From Bifidobacterium moraviense (lineage in GTDB: Bacteria; Actinomycetota; Actinomycetes; Actinomycetales; Bifidobacteriaceae): DNA of 64,000 bases. A program made the position numbers and the translations under genes. Shown one piece after another: positions 57,003 to 64,000 of this stretch. The stretch is from assembly GCF_012932365.1 (NCBI RefSeq), contig NZ_JAAIIH010000014.1:1-64000 (forward strand), written 5' to 3'. Under the pieces are notes generated by a model, which had not been told where the DNA came from, made no database searches, and saw only the letters and a list, made by a program, of their open reading frames with translations. Position 1 is the first letter of the stretch. Each line of letters starts with the position of its first letter.

Positions 57003-57114
57003 GTGATTCCTTCCCGGTCAAACGCGGCCCAGTCTACCGGGACAGTCTGAACGGGATGTGATGGTCCGCTACGGGCCGAAGCGCCTGCGTTCCGAGGCGT
57101 GCGGCGGTCGCGCG

Positions 57115-58644
57115 CTACATCCCAAGGCACGCGGCGATCACGGCCGCGAGGATGCACGCGCCCACCACGATGCCCACGATGAGGTCCGACCGCGATTCGC
57201 GCCGCATCGGGTCCGCGTTCCGCGCGGGATCCTGCGCGGCGTTCTGTGTGGTGTTCTGTGCGGCATCTTGCGCGGCGTCCGGCTGATGCGCCGCGGCCGA
57301 GGGCACGATCGCCGGCAGTTCGGCGGAGAGTTCGTCGGGCAGCGGCGGCGTGGGCGGGACCTCCGGCACCGGGGGAATGCCCCACAGCGTGCGCGGACTG
57401 GCCAGCGTGGGCGCGTCGGACGTGCCGGACAGCACGCGCGCGTCGGACGCGCCGGGTGCGCCGAACACGCGCGTCATGCCCTGACTCATCGGCACGGTGC
57501 CCGCCACGCCCATCGTCATCGTGGCGCCCGCGTCGGCGCTTGGCGCGGCGCCGAACATGCCCGCGTCAGCGCCCGAAGAGCTTGCGCCAAAAGGGCGCAC
57601 CACCTGCGTCTCCGTGCCCTCGGTCCTCGCACTGGTCCGTGCGTTCTGTGTGTTCTGTGTGTTCTGTGTGTTCTGCGCGGCGTTCCGCGCGCCCTGCAGC
57701 GGCGGCGCGGGCGGCATCTGCTGCGCGGGCGCTGGTGCGGGCGGCGCCGGTGGCATCGCCACCGTCACGATCGGCTGCTCCCCGCTCTCCGTATCCTCCT
57801 CGTTCCACGCGGCGTCCGAGGCGTCGGCCGTGATCGCGGCGAGCAGCTCGTCGGGCGTGCAGCGGTCCCCGGGACGCGGCGCCAGCGCGGCGCGGAAGGC
57901 CGCCATCGTGCGCGCGGGCAGTCCGGCCAGATTCGCGTTGCCGGATGCGGCGCGCTCCAGCACCGTCATCATCGGCTTGGTGCCGAACACCGGCGCGCCG
58001 GTGGCCGCGAACGCCAGCACGGCCGCGGTGCTCCACCAGTCGCTCGCCTCGTTCGACTCCGCGCCCTCGATGATCTCCGGCGCGATGAACCCCGGCGTGC
58101 CCATCACCAGCCCGGTGCGCGTCACGTGGCTCTCGCCCTCGCCCATCGCGATGCCGAAGTCCACCAGCACCGGTCCGCGCGCCGCCACCATCACGTTGGT
58201 GGGCTTGATGTCGCGGTGCACGATGCCCGCCCGGTGCACCGCCTTCACCGCGTCGATGAGCTTGGCCGCGAGCCGCTGCAGGTCCTCCGCCACGTATCGC
58301 CCGTTCGCGTTCACGTCGTCCCGGAGGTTGCGTCCGTCGATGAGCTCGGTGACGATGAACGCCAGCGCGTCGTCCAGCTCCATGTCCACGATCTGGCACA
58401 CGCCGGGATGATGGATCCGGCGCATCGCCATCGCCTCGCGGCGCAGGCGCTCGCGTGCGGTCACGCTCTGCTTGAGGTCGTCGTCGCTGAGCGAATCGCG
58501 CAGGATCTTCATCGCGTACGTCTGTCCGCCGTCGTCCTGCGCGCGCCACACCGATCCCATCGCGCCCGCGCCCAGACGGGAGATCAGCGTGTAGCCGCCC
58601 ACCATCGCCCCGGGGGCCAGATCCAGTGCATGTACGTCGCTCAT
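57115..58644 (-). CDS. Transmembrane Ser/Thr protein kinase (PknB-like, no PASTA)
   Basis: 509 residues from the ATG at 58644; an ATG at 58653 would add three. The kinase domain (residues ~15-270) is intact: GAGAMGSVW, Lys in YAMKIL, HRDIKPTN, DFG and GTPGFIAPE. A ~190-residue Ala/Pro/Gln/Asn-rich linker includes NTQNTQNTQNTQN, encoded by 9-base repeats. One C-terminal transmembrane helix (LIVGIVVGACILAAVIAACL) ends after three residues, so there is no extracellular sensor domain. The gene is divergent from the GH3 gene. Confidence 0.93.
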   Translation of the reverse strand: MSDVHALDLAPGAMVGGYTLISRLGAGAMGSVWRAQDDGGQTYAMKILRDSLSDDDLKQSVTARERLRREAMAMRRIHHPGVCQIVDMELDDALAFIVTELIDGRNLRDDVNANGRYVAEDLQRLAAKLIDAVKAVHRAGIVHRDIKPTNVMVAARGPVLVDFGIAMGEGESHVTRTGLVMGTPGFIAPEIIEGAESNEASDWWSTAAVLAFAATGAPVFGTKPMMTVLERAASGNANLAGLPARTMAAFRAALAPRPGDRCTPDELLAAITADASDAAWNEEDTESGEQPIVTVAMPPAPPAPAPAQQMPPAPPLQGARNAAQNTQNTQNTQNARTSARTEGTETQVVRPFGASSSGADAGMFGAAPSADAGATMTMGVAGTVPMSQGMTRVFGAPGASDARVLSGTSDAPTLASPRTLWGIPPVPEVPPTPPLPDELSAELPAIVPSAAAHQPDAAQDAAQNTTQNAAQDPARNADPMRRESRSDLIVGIVVGACILAAVIAACLGM

Positions 58645-58690
58645 GGTCTCCATTGTGGCACTGCCGCGCGGCGCGGCGTCCGGCGCGGGA

Positions 58691-58696
58691 TACAGT
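58691..58696 (+). promoter_or_regulatory. -10-like TACAGT placing transcription start at the GH3 start codon
   Basis: TACAGT ends six bases before the ATG at 58703, so transcription would begin on or next to the start codon (a leaderless message). There is no ribosome-binding site in the 6-base gap. The divergent kinase ATG (58644) is 46 bases upstream. Confidence 0.45.
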
Positions 58697-58702
58697 GTTG
58701 CC

Positions 58703-61621
58703 ATGGACGATGGCACGGAGAAGGTGACGGGCGCGGTCGACGCGGGGACCGCCGACGCGGAGGCGCGCGACGCGGAGGCGCGACTGGCGCGGGTGAGCGC
58801 GATCGAACGCGCGGCGCTGCTCGGCGGGGCGGGGAAGTGGACCACGCATGCCGTGCCGAACGCGCAGGTGCCGGCGATGACGCTGGCGGACGGACCGCAC
58901 GGGGTGCGTCTGGAGCGCATGGACGCCGAGACGGACGGTGATGACTCGGGCGGCGCCGCGCACGCCAACGACACGCGCCCCTCGCTGCCCGCCACATGCT
59001 TCCCCACAGCGTCCGTCGTGGCGTGCTCGTGGGATCCGCGACTGGCCACGCTCATGGGCCAGACCATCGCCGCCGAGGCGCGCGCGCAGGGCGTGCACGT
59101 GCTGCTCGGCCCCGGCATGAACGTCAAGCGCTCGCCGCGGTGCGGACGCAACTTCGAGTACTACTCCGAGGACCCGCAGCTCGCCGGGCGCATGGCCGCC
59201 GGGTTCGTGGACGGCGTGCAGTCGCGCGGCGTGGCCGCCTGCCCCAAGCACTTCGCGGCCAACGGCCAGGAGCTGCGCCGCCAGAGCTCCGACTCGGTGG
59301 TGGACGAGCGCACGCTGCGCGAGCTGTACCTCACGGCGTTCGAGATCGCCGTGCGCGAGGCGCATCCGTGGGCGATCATGACCTCCTACAACCGCATCAA
59401 CGGCACGTACGCGTTCGAGAACCGGCATCTGCTGCGCGACGTGCTGCGCGGCGAGTGGTCGTTCGACGGCATGGTCGTCTCCGACTGGGGCGGATCGAAC
59501 GACGCGGTGGCCGCCGCGGCCGCGGGCGGATCGCTGGAGATGCCGTGCCCGGGGCTGGCGTCGGTGCGCGAGCTCGCGGCCGCGGTGCGCGACGGGCGGC
59601 TGGACGAGGCCGAGCTCACGGCGCGCGCGGCGGAGGTGGCGCGGTGCGCCGAACGGACCCATGCGGGGGATGCCGCGGGTACGGGGGAAGCCGCGGGTGT
59701 GGGAGATGGCGCGGGGGAGTCGCCGACCGATGCGCCGGCCGCGCTCTCCGCCGACGACCTCGCGATGCACCATCGCCTCGCCATGCGCGTGGCCGAGGAG
59801 TCCGCGGTGCTGCTGCGCAACGGCGACCCGCGATCGGTGGGCGCGCAGGCGGCGCAACCGCCGCTGCCGTTCGCCCACGGCACGCGCGTGGCGCTGGTGG
59901 GCGAGATGGCCGCGCGTCCGCGCTTCCAGGGCGGCGGATCGTCCCGCGTCAACGCCACGCGCGTCGAATCGCTGCGCGACGTGCTCGAGCAGGCGTCCGA
60001 GGGCGCGCTCGCGCTCGCGGCGTACGCGCAGGGGTATCGGGCGGGCGGCGCGGTCGCCGGCAGTGACGGGACCGCGGATGCCAAGAACACGGACACTGAG
60101 AACGCGGACGTCAAAAACACGGATGCCGCGCTGATCCGCGAGGCGTGCGCGCTGGCGGATCGCCCCGACGTGGACGCGATCGTGGCGTGCGTCGGCCTGG
60201 ACGACCGCAGCGAGGCCGAGGGCGTGGACCGCGCCACGCTCGCCATGCCGCAGCCGCAGAACGATCTGATGGCGGCGCTCGCGGACGCGGCGCATCGCGC
60301 GGGCAAGCCGCTCGTGGCGGTGCTCACGGCCGGCTCCCCGGTGCTGCTGCCGTGGGCGGACGCGTGCGACGCGATCCTGTACGTGGGACTCGGCGGTCAG
60401 GCGGTCGCCGCGGCCACCGCGCGCCTGCTGTGCGGACTCGCCTCGCCGTCCGGGCGTCTGGCGGAGACGTGGCCGCTCGCGGAGGAGGACGTGCCGGTGC
60501 CGGACTATCCCGCGCGCGGCGAGCGGGCCGTGTACGCCGAGGGCATGCTCACGGGGTACCGCCACTACGTGACCGCCGGCGTGCCGGTGCGCTTCCCGTT
60601 CGGATTCGGCCTCACGTACACGCGGTTTGCGCTCTCGGACCTTGCGGTGGACGCGACCGGCGTGCAGGTGACGGTGACGAACGTGGGCGATCGCGCGGGC
60701 GCCGCGGTGCCGCAGCTGTACGTGGCGGCGCGGGGGAGCGACGCTGACGTTGCGGGCGGCGATGATGCTGCGGGCGCGGGCGCAGGTTCAGGCGCGGCCG
60801 ACGGCAGCCCCGCGCGCGAGCTGCGCGGCTTCGCCAAGGTGTGGCTTGCGCCGGGGGAGTCCACGCGCGTGTCCATCGCGTTCGACCGGTACACGTTCCG
60901 CCGATGGGTTCCCGCGAAGGGCGTGGGCGGCGGCACGGACAATGTCGCCGCCGGCATGTGGCGCGACGACGCGATGGGCCGCACGGTGATCGTGGGCGAG
61001 GACTGCACGGACGTGCGCCTGACCGGCGTGACGCCCGGCAGCGAGGCGTCGCGCGCGCTGCGCGTGCTCGAAGGCACCACGCGCCTCGACGTGGACCTGC
61101 GCGCGCTCGCCAACGCGGCGCGCATCGCGGCCGGATCATCGGACGCCGAGACCCCGTCGCGCGCGGGCGCCGAAGCATCGCAGACCGAGGCGTCGCAAAC
61201 CGAGACGTCACCCACGTCGTACGCCGATGCGTCGCACGCCGAATCCCCGAGCGCTGCGTCGGGGTCCGCGAGCCCTGCGCCGCCGACCCTCACGGTCAAC
61301 TCGCCGTTCTCCGACTGGGCGCATTCGCCGAGCCGCGTCGCGCGCTGGTGGGCGCGCCGGCTGGAACGTCAGGCGCGCGAGGCGCAGGAACGCAACGGCG
61401 GCGTGCCGGACCTCGACGCGCTGTTCAAGCTCAACATGCCGCCGCGCGCGCTCGCCAAGCTGTCCGACGGTGCGGTGGATCCCGCCGCGGCCGCGAGCCT
61501 GGCGCGCATCGGCCAGGGACATGCGGTGCGCGGCGCGATCGGCTTCGCGTGGCACGTGCTGTGCAACCGCATCGCCAACGCCCGCATCCGCCGCGCCCTG
61601 CGCCGCCTCGGCGTCGACTGA
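58703..61621 (+). CDS. Glycoside hydrolase family 3 beta-glucosidase-like enzyme
   Basis: 972 residues from the ATG at 58703. The (alpha/beta)8 domain has KHFAANGQE and the catalytic nucleophile Asp in MVVSDWGGSND. The second domain includes LVGEMAARPRFQGGGSSRVN. A fibronectin-III-like domain follows (VQVTVTNVGDRAGAAVPQLY). The order is the usual GH3 one. A ~115-residue Ala/Gly/Glu-rich stretch lies between the first two domains and a Ser/Ala-rich linker before a C-terminal helical domain. No signal peptide is seen, so the substrate is probably an imported oligosaccharide. Confidence 0.9.
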   Translation: MDDGTEKVTGAVDAGTADAEARDAEARLARVSAIERAALLGGAGKWTTHAVPNAQVPAMTLADGPHGVRLERMDAETDGDDSGGAAHANDTRPSLPATCFPTASVVACSWDPRLATLMGQTIAAEARAQGVHVLLGPGMNVKRSPRCGRNFEYYSEDPQLAGRMAAGFVDGVQSRGVAACPKHFAANGQELRRQSSDSVVDERTLRELYLTAFEIAVREAHPWAIMTSYNRINGTYAFENRHLLRDVLRGEWSFDGMVVSDWGGSNDAVAAAAAGGSLEMPCPGLASVRELAAAVRDGRLDEAELTARAAEVARCAERTHAGDAAGTGEAAGVGDGAGESPTDAPAALSADDLAMHHRLAMRVAEESAVLLRNGDPRSVGAQAAQPPLPFAHGTRVALVGEMAARPRFQGGGSSRVNATRVESLRDVLEQASEGALALAAYAQGYRAGGAVAGSDGTADAKNTDTENADVKNTDAALIREACALADRPDVDAIVACVGLDDRSEAEGVDRATLAMPQPQNDLMAALADAAHRAGKPLVAVLTAGSPVLLPWADACDAILYVGLGGQAVAAATARLLCGLASPSGRLAETWPLAEEDVPVPDYPARGERAVYAEGMLTGYRHYVTAGVPVRFPFGFGLTYTRFALSDLAVDATGVQVTVTNVGDRAGAAVPQLYVAARGSDADVAGGDDAAGAGAGSGAADGSPARELRGFAKVWLAPGESTRVSIAFDRYTFRRWVPAKGVGGGTDNVAAGMWRDDAMGRTVIVGEDCTDVRLTGVTPGSEASRALRVLEGTTRLDVDLRALANAARIAAGSSDAETPSRAGAEASQTEASQTETSPTSYADASHAESPSAASGSASPAPPTLTVNSPFSDWAHSPSRVARWWARRLERQAREAQERNGGVPDLDALFKLNMPPRALAKLSDGAVDPAAAASLARIGQGHAVRGAIGFAWHVLCNRIANARIRRALRRLGVD

Positions 61622-61633
61622 CCGCCCGCCCGT

Positions 61634-62018
61634 CGCAACGTTGCGCCGATCGACCACTTTGCGTCGCCTCGGCGGTGCCCCCGGACGGTCATCCGTCGCA
61701 ACGTTGCGCCGATCGACCACTTTGGTGATGCCGGACGGCACTCTCGATGGTCATCCATCGCAACATTGCGATGAAAGACCGCCTTGGGACTGTCGGACAA
61801 TGCCTTCGACGGTCGTTCGCGGCAACGTTGCGATGATCGACCACTTTGCGTCGCCCCGACGGTGCCTTCGACGGTCTTTCATCGCAACGTTGCGCCGATC
61901 GGCCATCGTACGGAGGTCCGGGGGCGTGCTCGATGGTCGTTCGTGGCAACGTTGCGATGATCGGCCACTTTGGAGGGGTCTGGTGGTGCCCTCGATGGTC
62001 GTTTATCGCAACATTGCG
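61634..62018. repeat. Seven-unit 62-bp tandem array with CGCAACGTTGCG palindromes
   Basis: Cores lie at 61634, 61697, 61759, 61821, 61883, 61945 and 62007 (12 bases each), 62 or 63 bases apart, about six helical turns. Five cores read (C/G)GCAACGTTGCG and two read CGCAACATTGCG. Dyad symmetry often extends outward (GGTCG...CGACC around unit 4). GACCACTTTG follows most cores. The array occupies the gap between GH3 and the sugar ABC ATPase. Two direct copies of a GGGACGGGGCCGCAGGGCAG unit (62023-62070) follow. No coding use is supported. Confidence 0.88.
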
Positions 62019-62124
62019 ATCGTGGGACGGGGCCGCAGGGCAGGATCGTGGGACGGGGCCGCAGGGCAGGATCGCGGACAGGACCATGCGACGATGCGCG
62101 CGATGCAACATAGTGCAACACGAC

Positions 62125-62152
62125 TTGCGAAAGTCGGAGGCCCGTGTATAGT
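62125..62152 (+). promoter_or_regulatory. Promoter of the sugar ABC ATPase gene
   Basis: TTGCGA (62125-62130) and TATAGT (62147-62152) are spaced 16 bases apart, a good sigma-70-type match. The message would start near 62159, giving a ~160-base leader. The palindromic array ends about 105 bases upstream of the -35 box. Confidence 0.6.
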
Positions 62153-62317
62153 GACTCTTGGCTCAAAGAAGAGTTATCTTCGAGAACCACCGAAAAAGCA
62201 AGACTGCTACGAAGGCGTTGCCAAGGTTTTGTCGATGAGTTTCGTGGCGGTACCACACAAGTGAACCCTTCACTACGGATCGTTCGGCACGTACCTGCCG
62301 ATGAAAGGACAGCAATT

Positions 62318-63445
62318 ATGGCAAACGTGGTATTCGAGCACGTCACTCGAATCTACCCGGGCAACGACAAGCCCTCGGTGGATGATCTGAATCTGGACAT
62401 CAAGGACGGCGAGTTCCTCGTCCTCGTCGGCCCCTCTGGCTGCGGCAAGTCTACGACGCTTCGTATGCTCGCCGGCCTCGAGGAGGTCAACAAGGGCCGC
62501 ATCCTCATCGGCGATAAGGACGTCACGACGATGCAGCCGAAGGACCGCGACATCGCCATGGTGTTCCAGAACTACGCACTGTACCCGCACATGACCGTGG
62601 CCGACAACATGGGCTTCGCCCTGAAGATCGCCGGCACCCCGAAGGACGAGATCCGCAAGCGCGTCGAGAAGGCCGCCGAGATCCTCGACCTGACCGAGTA
62701 CCTGGACCGCAAGCCGAAGGCTCTGTCCGGTGGTCAGCGTCAGCGTGTGGCCATGGGCCGCGCAATCGTCCGTGAGCCGAAGGTCTTCCTCATGGATGAG
62801 CCGCTGTCCAACCTGGACGCCAAGCTCCGTGTGCAGACCCGTACGCAGATCGCCGCCCTGCAGCGTCAGCTCGGCGTCACCACCCTGTACGTGACCCACG
62901 ATCAGACCGAGGCCCTGACGATGGGCGACCGCATCGCCGTCATCAAGCTCGGCATCCTGCAGCAGGTCGGCGCCCCGACCGAGCTGTACGATCGCCCGGC
63001 CAACGTCTTCGTCGCCGGCTTCATCGGCTCCCCGTCGATGAACCTGAACACCCACCCGGTGGTCAACGGCCGCGCGAAGATCGGCGAGGACACCATCGAC
63101 CTGCCGGCCGAGGCCGTGAACAAGCTGACCGCCGAGGACAACAACGAGATCGTCGTGGGCTTCCGCCCCGAGGACGCCTCGCTGGCCGCCTCCACCGACC
63201 CGAACGCCTTCTCCCTGAAGGTCGTGAACGTCGAGGATCTCGGCTCCGACGGCTACATCTACGGCAACATCATCACCGACGGCTCCGCCATCGAGGAATC
63301 CCAGCTGATGTCTGATCAGAACAAGCTGACCACCGTCCGCGTTCCTCCGCGCCAGCTGCCGAAGGTCGGCGACGTGGTCAAGATCCACATCGACCCGGCC
63401 AAGATGCACCTCTTCGCTCCGTCGACCGAGCTGCGTCTGAACTAA
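62318..63445 (+). CDS. Carbohydrate ABC transporter ATPase (MsmK/UgpC type)
   Basis: 375 residues from the ATG at 62318, preceded by GAAAGGACAGCAATT. It energises sugar importers, often serving several of them. Walker A is GPSGCGKST, the signature is LSGGQRQR, Walker B is [13 protein letters not shown], and the switch His is in YVTHD. A C-terminal regulatory OB domain has [14 protein letters not shown]. No permease or binding-protein gene is adjacent. Its codon usage has less extreme GC bias and is typical of a highly expressed gene. Confidence 0.95.
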   Translation: MANVVFEHVTRIYPGNDKPSVDDLNLDIKDGEFLVLVGPSGCGKSTTLRMLAGLEEVNKGRILIGDKDVTTMQPKDRDIAMVFQNYALYPHMTVADNMGFALKIAGTPKDEIRKRVEKAAEILDLTEYLDRKPKALSGGQRQRVAMGRAIVREPKVFLMDEPLSNLDAKLRVQTRTQIAALQRQLGVTTLYVTHDQTEALTMGDRIAVIKLGILQQVGAPTELYDRPANVFVAGFIGSPSMNLNTHPVVNGRAKIGEDTIDLPAEAVNKLTAEDNNEIVVGFRPEDASLAASTDPNAFSLKVVNVEDLGSDGYIYGNIITDGSAIEESQLMSDQNKLTTVRVPPRQLPKVGDVVKIHIDPAKMHLFAPSTELRLN

Positions 63446-63492
63446 CCCAGGCTTCAAGGCGATTCTCTTCCTCTCTATCCGCCTTGCAAGTG

Positions 63493-63524
63493 ACCCCCGC
63501 ACAACCTAGTCGTGCGGGGGTTTT
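63493..63524 (+). terminator. Terminator after the sugar ABC ATPase
   Basis: ACCCCCGCAC (63493-63502) and GTGCGGGGGT (63512-63521) form a 10-bp stem with a 9-base loop, followed by TTTTCC. It lies 47 bases after the stop codon. Confidence 0.85.
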
Positions 63525-63550
63525 CCTTTATTCCGAGTACATTGGAGCGC

Positions 63551-64000
63551 ATGATGACACCTGCAACCGACCTCAACCTGCTCGATCCGAGAGCCGCGAA
63601 GGCCACGTCCGTCAAGGCCGAGGACGAGACCGCGAACTCCAGCGAGCCCACCGCGCTCACCATCACCGCGGCAGTGTCGAACCCCAAGATGTTCACGCTC
63701 CCGTGGGAGCAGCCGCTGGCCACGTGGCCCAAGGACCTGCTCGCCAACCTCCCCCGAGGCATCTCCCGCCACGTGGTGCGCTTCGTGCGCGTGGGCAACG
63801 AGGTCTATGCCATGAAGGAGATCACGCGGCAGGTGGCCGAGCGCGAGTACGAGCTGCTGCGCCGACTGGAGAAGCTCGAACTGCCGTGCGTGTCCCCGGT
63901 GGCCGTGGTCACCGGCCGCCACAACCGCGAAGGCGAGCGTCTGGAGGCGATCCTCGTCACCAAGCACCTCAAGTTCTCGCTGCCGTACCGCGCGCTGTTC
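63551..64000 (+). CDS. DUF4032 family protein (3' partial)
   Basis: 150 residues are visible; the frame is open to the end of the window. The segment FTLPWEQPLATWPKDLLANL then PRGISRHVVRFVRVGNEVYAMKEI matches the N-terminus of DUF4032 proteins, which have a kinase-like fold. TACATT (63538-63543) ends seven bases before the ATG at 63551, and GGAGCGC lies between, so either a leaderless start or an ordinary ribosome-binding site is possible. Confidence 0.78.
   Translation, partial: MMTPATDLNLLDPRAAKATSVKAEDETANSSEPTALTITAAVSNPKMFTLPWEQPLATWPKDLLANLPRGISRHVVRFVRVGNEVYAMKEITRQVAEREYELLRRLEKLELPCVSPVAVVTGRHNREGERLEAILVTKHLKFSLPYRALF

Noticed and set aside
57000-57114. Second tRNA or small RNA between the DsbA-like and kinase genes
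   Set aside because: No cloverleaf, stem with U-tract or conserved motif could be found in the short gap.
61634-62018. Possible CRISPR array
   Set aside because: The units are regularly spaced, but the intervening ~50 bases are themselves related (GACCACTTTG and GGTCG recur) instead of unique spacers, and no cas genes lie nearby.
61622-62317. Small open frames through the palindromic array
   Set aside because: Unit length is mostly 62 bases, so the frame shifts from unit to unit and no repeated peptide results; composition is unlike neighbours.

Overview
The window is the chromosomal replication-origin region of a high-GC Actinobacterium, almost certainly a Bifidobacterium. The evidence is the gene order itself: DUF3566-gyrA-gyrB-DUF721-recF-dnaN-dnaA on the minus strand, then rpmH-rnpA-yidD-yidC-jag-rsmG-parA-parB on the plus strand. 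It continues with trxB, a MviN/MurJ-pseudokinase pair, a DUF6049 protein, a NUDIX protein and a CCA-adding enzyme, which is the classic actinobacterial order. Bifidobacterium-like traits are the very high GC, an NADP-type glutamate dehydrogenase, a large GH3 glucosidase, an MsmK/UgpC-type sugar ABC ATPase and abundant LacI-type operator dyads. I cannot name the species from the sequence alone.

Layout. 1-4.8 kb: three plus-strand envelope genes; two begin with a zinc ribbon followed by a Pro/Ala-rich linker and one membrane anchor, and one of these carries PASTA-like repeats. 4.9-20.4 kb: mostly metabolic and regulatory genes (acylphosphatase, AEC transporter, L-lactate/2-hydroxyacid dehydrogenase, gdhA, two TraX-like membrane proteins, a NarL-type two-component system translationally coupled to one of them, a MalY/PatB aminotransferase, a LysR regulator, hemolysin III, a sugar isomerase-like protein, an alpha/beta hydrolase). 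20.5-31.2 kb: gyrA to dnaA. 31.6-38.2 kb: rpmH to parB. The strand switch between dnaA and rpmH marks the origin. DnaA-box clusters lie in dnaN-dnaA, dnaA-rpmH and, unexpectedly dense and helically phased, upstream of parA. Five parS sites lie in 35.1-41.4 kb, two of them inside parB.

38.2-50.5 kb: a decayed DUF4160/DUF2442 pair, trxB, a LURP-one-like protein, then a coupled minus-strand operon NUDIX-DUF6049-murJ-pseudokinase, facing the divergent CCA tRNA nucleotidyltransferase. 50.5-55 kb: a minus-strand operon rpf-like/ksgA/ispE/LytR_C. 55.5-55.8 kb: tRNA-Thr(UGU) followed by a small RNA with C-rich hairpin loops that looks like the actinobacterial 6C RNA. 56-64 kb: DsbA-like protein, Ser/Thr kinase, GH3 glucosidase, a seven-unit 62-bp palindromic array, the sugar ABC ATPase and the start of a DUF4032 gene.

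Many intergenic gaps hold palindromic repeats of at least five families, including eight copies of a CTCCCCTCAGTC...GAGGGGAGCC element, large inverted repeats with GGCAGATAT cores, GTCCG/CACATCC hairpins, a CACAAGAT dyad pair and the CGCAACGTTGCG array. I see no prophage, insertion sequence, rRNA or CRISPR. The most unusual observations are the 62-bp phased array upstream of the sugar ABC ATPase, the parS sites built in frame into parB, the third DnaA-box cluster upstream of parA and the candidate 6C RNA.
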